Below are positions 4,894-5,318 of a DNA stretch of 5,318 bases, piece by piece (positions within the stretch are counted from its first letter, which is position 1; each line of letters starts with the position of its first letter). The DNA lies in contig JAHQWY010000265.1 of the NCBI GenBank assembly GCA_029856445.1, forward strand, positions 1 through 5,318, in the 5' to 3' direction. Both the position numbers and the translations under genes were made by a program. The notes beneath the pieces were generated by a model. It made no database searches, was not told the origin of the DNA, and worked only from the letters and a program-made list of their open reading frames with translations. The DNA comes from Promethearchaeia archaeon. GTDB lineage: Archaea; Asgardarchaeota; Lokiarchaeia; Sigyniarchaeales; SOKP01.

Positions 4894-5318
4894 TTATTCG
4901 CCTCCTTTATATTTTCTATTTGATGCAAGGGTAAATTTCTCAAACGTACCTAGATGATCTTTTACCTGGGAAAGTAATTCACTTTTGGATATATCTACAT
5001 TAAATCCTTTTATCACAGTGTCAGCAAATCTCTCTGCTTGATTGACTCCCCATTCTGTTTGACCAAAACAACCAGTACAAGGAGAATTTACCTTTATACA
5101 CATTCCACCGCAACCAGCTTGAGTTACAGGCCCCATACAGATATATCCCTGTTCTATGAAACAGTCTTCCATGTTAGGAAGTCCTTCATAATCTCTCTTA
5201 ACTTTTGTCATTGTTGATCTACTACCAATTATTCTAGGACAAGTATCACAGACATTTGAAATTTCAATGAAATCTCGATTATCTCTTAAGAATCCCATTA
5301 ATTTTCCAGCAATTTCCT
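4894..5318 (-). CDS. mvhG: F420-non-reducing [NiFe] hydrogenase small subunit (MvhG/VhuG), C-terminal part; 5' end beyond the window
   Basis: The small subunit carries three Fe-S clusters that take electrons from the NiFe site to the partner module. Only the C-terminal portion is visible (about 141 codons; full family length is about 300). The frame stays open upstream of the ATG at 5298 (EIAGKLMGFLRDNRDF), so that ATG is internal and the true start lies outside. Counted from that Met, cysteines for the medial and distal clusters are seen: VCDTCPR (17, 20), DCFIEQGYICMGP (46, 54), GCGGMC (63, 67) and PCTGCFG (74, 77). DCFIEQGYICMGP and PCTGCFG are characteristic of MvhG/FrhG-type small subunits. 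It ends in TAA 3 bp before the GTG of the large subunit, and the GGAGG for that gene overlaps the last codons, indicating coupled translation. Proximal-cluster ligands cannot be checked here. Confidence 0.94.
   Translation of the reverse strand, partial: EIAGKLMGFLRDNRDFIEISNVCDTCPRIIGSRSTMTKVKRDYEGLPNMEDCFIEQGYICMGPVTQAGCGGMCIKVNSPCTGCFGQTEWGVNQAERFADTVIKGFNVDISKSELLSQVKDHLGTFEKFTLASNRKYKGGE
4901..4905 (-). promoter_or_regulatory. Ribosome binding site for the GTG-initiated large subunit
   Basis: GGAGG lies inside the last codons of mvhG (its final K-G-G-E residues) and 10 nt upstream of the GTG at 4890. It supports GTG as the start and couples translation of the two subunits. Confidence 0.85.

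Noticed and set aside
4894..5298. mvhG as a complete 134-aa gene starting at the ATG at 5298
   Set aside because: The frame is open upstream to the window edge and family members are about 300 aa, so this ATG is internal and the gene is cut by the window.

Overview
The window is AT-rich and looks like an archaeon, most probably an Asgard archaeon of the Lokiarchaeia type. Three things point there: an F420-non-reducing (Mvh/Vhu-type) [NiFe] hydrogenase beside heterodisulfide-reductase subunits HdrC and HdrB, strong GGAGG ribosome binding sites with A/T-rich spacers, and a selenocysteine gene followed by a hairpin that resembles the eukaryotic SECIS core. That SECIS style has been reported for Lokiarchaeota. 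Methanococcales also carry a split, selenocysteine-containing Vhu hydrogenase and are the main alternative, but there vhuU is typically followed by the polyferredoxin gene vhuB rather than hdrCB. The taxonomic call is inference.

Layout. Positions 1-84 (minus) hold the first 28 codons of hypC, a hydrogenase maturation chaperone, running off the left edge. A divergent AT-rich intergenic region (85-251) separates it from a plus-strand four-helix membrane protein of unknown function (252-797). A minus-strand protein of unknown function (830-1630) converges on that gene. A 258-bp non-coding stretch (1631-1888) carries this gene's promoter candidate and the T-rich end of the hydrogenase operon.

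From the right edge to 1889, everything lies on the minus strand as one apparent operon: mvhG/vhuG (3' part), mvhA/vhuA, vhuU, hdrC, hdrB. The large subunit stops before its usual C-terminal DPCxxC motif. That motif is supplied by vhuU, a 49-codon gene (3401-3550) with an in-frame UGA at the first nickel-ligand position. Ordinary ORF calling misses it because of the UGA. A stem-loop with UGA/GA core elements and an A-rich apical loop follows directly, and the vhuU stop codon is itself the 5' UGA of this core.

Functionally, MvhG+MvhA+VhuU would form the H2-activating module. HdrC would relay electrons, and HdrB would carry the two noncubane [4Fe-4S] clusters that reduce a disulfide or other acceptor. 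HdrA and MvhD, the usual bifurcating and linking subunits, are not in the window. HypC serves maturation of the same NiFe site.
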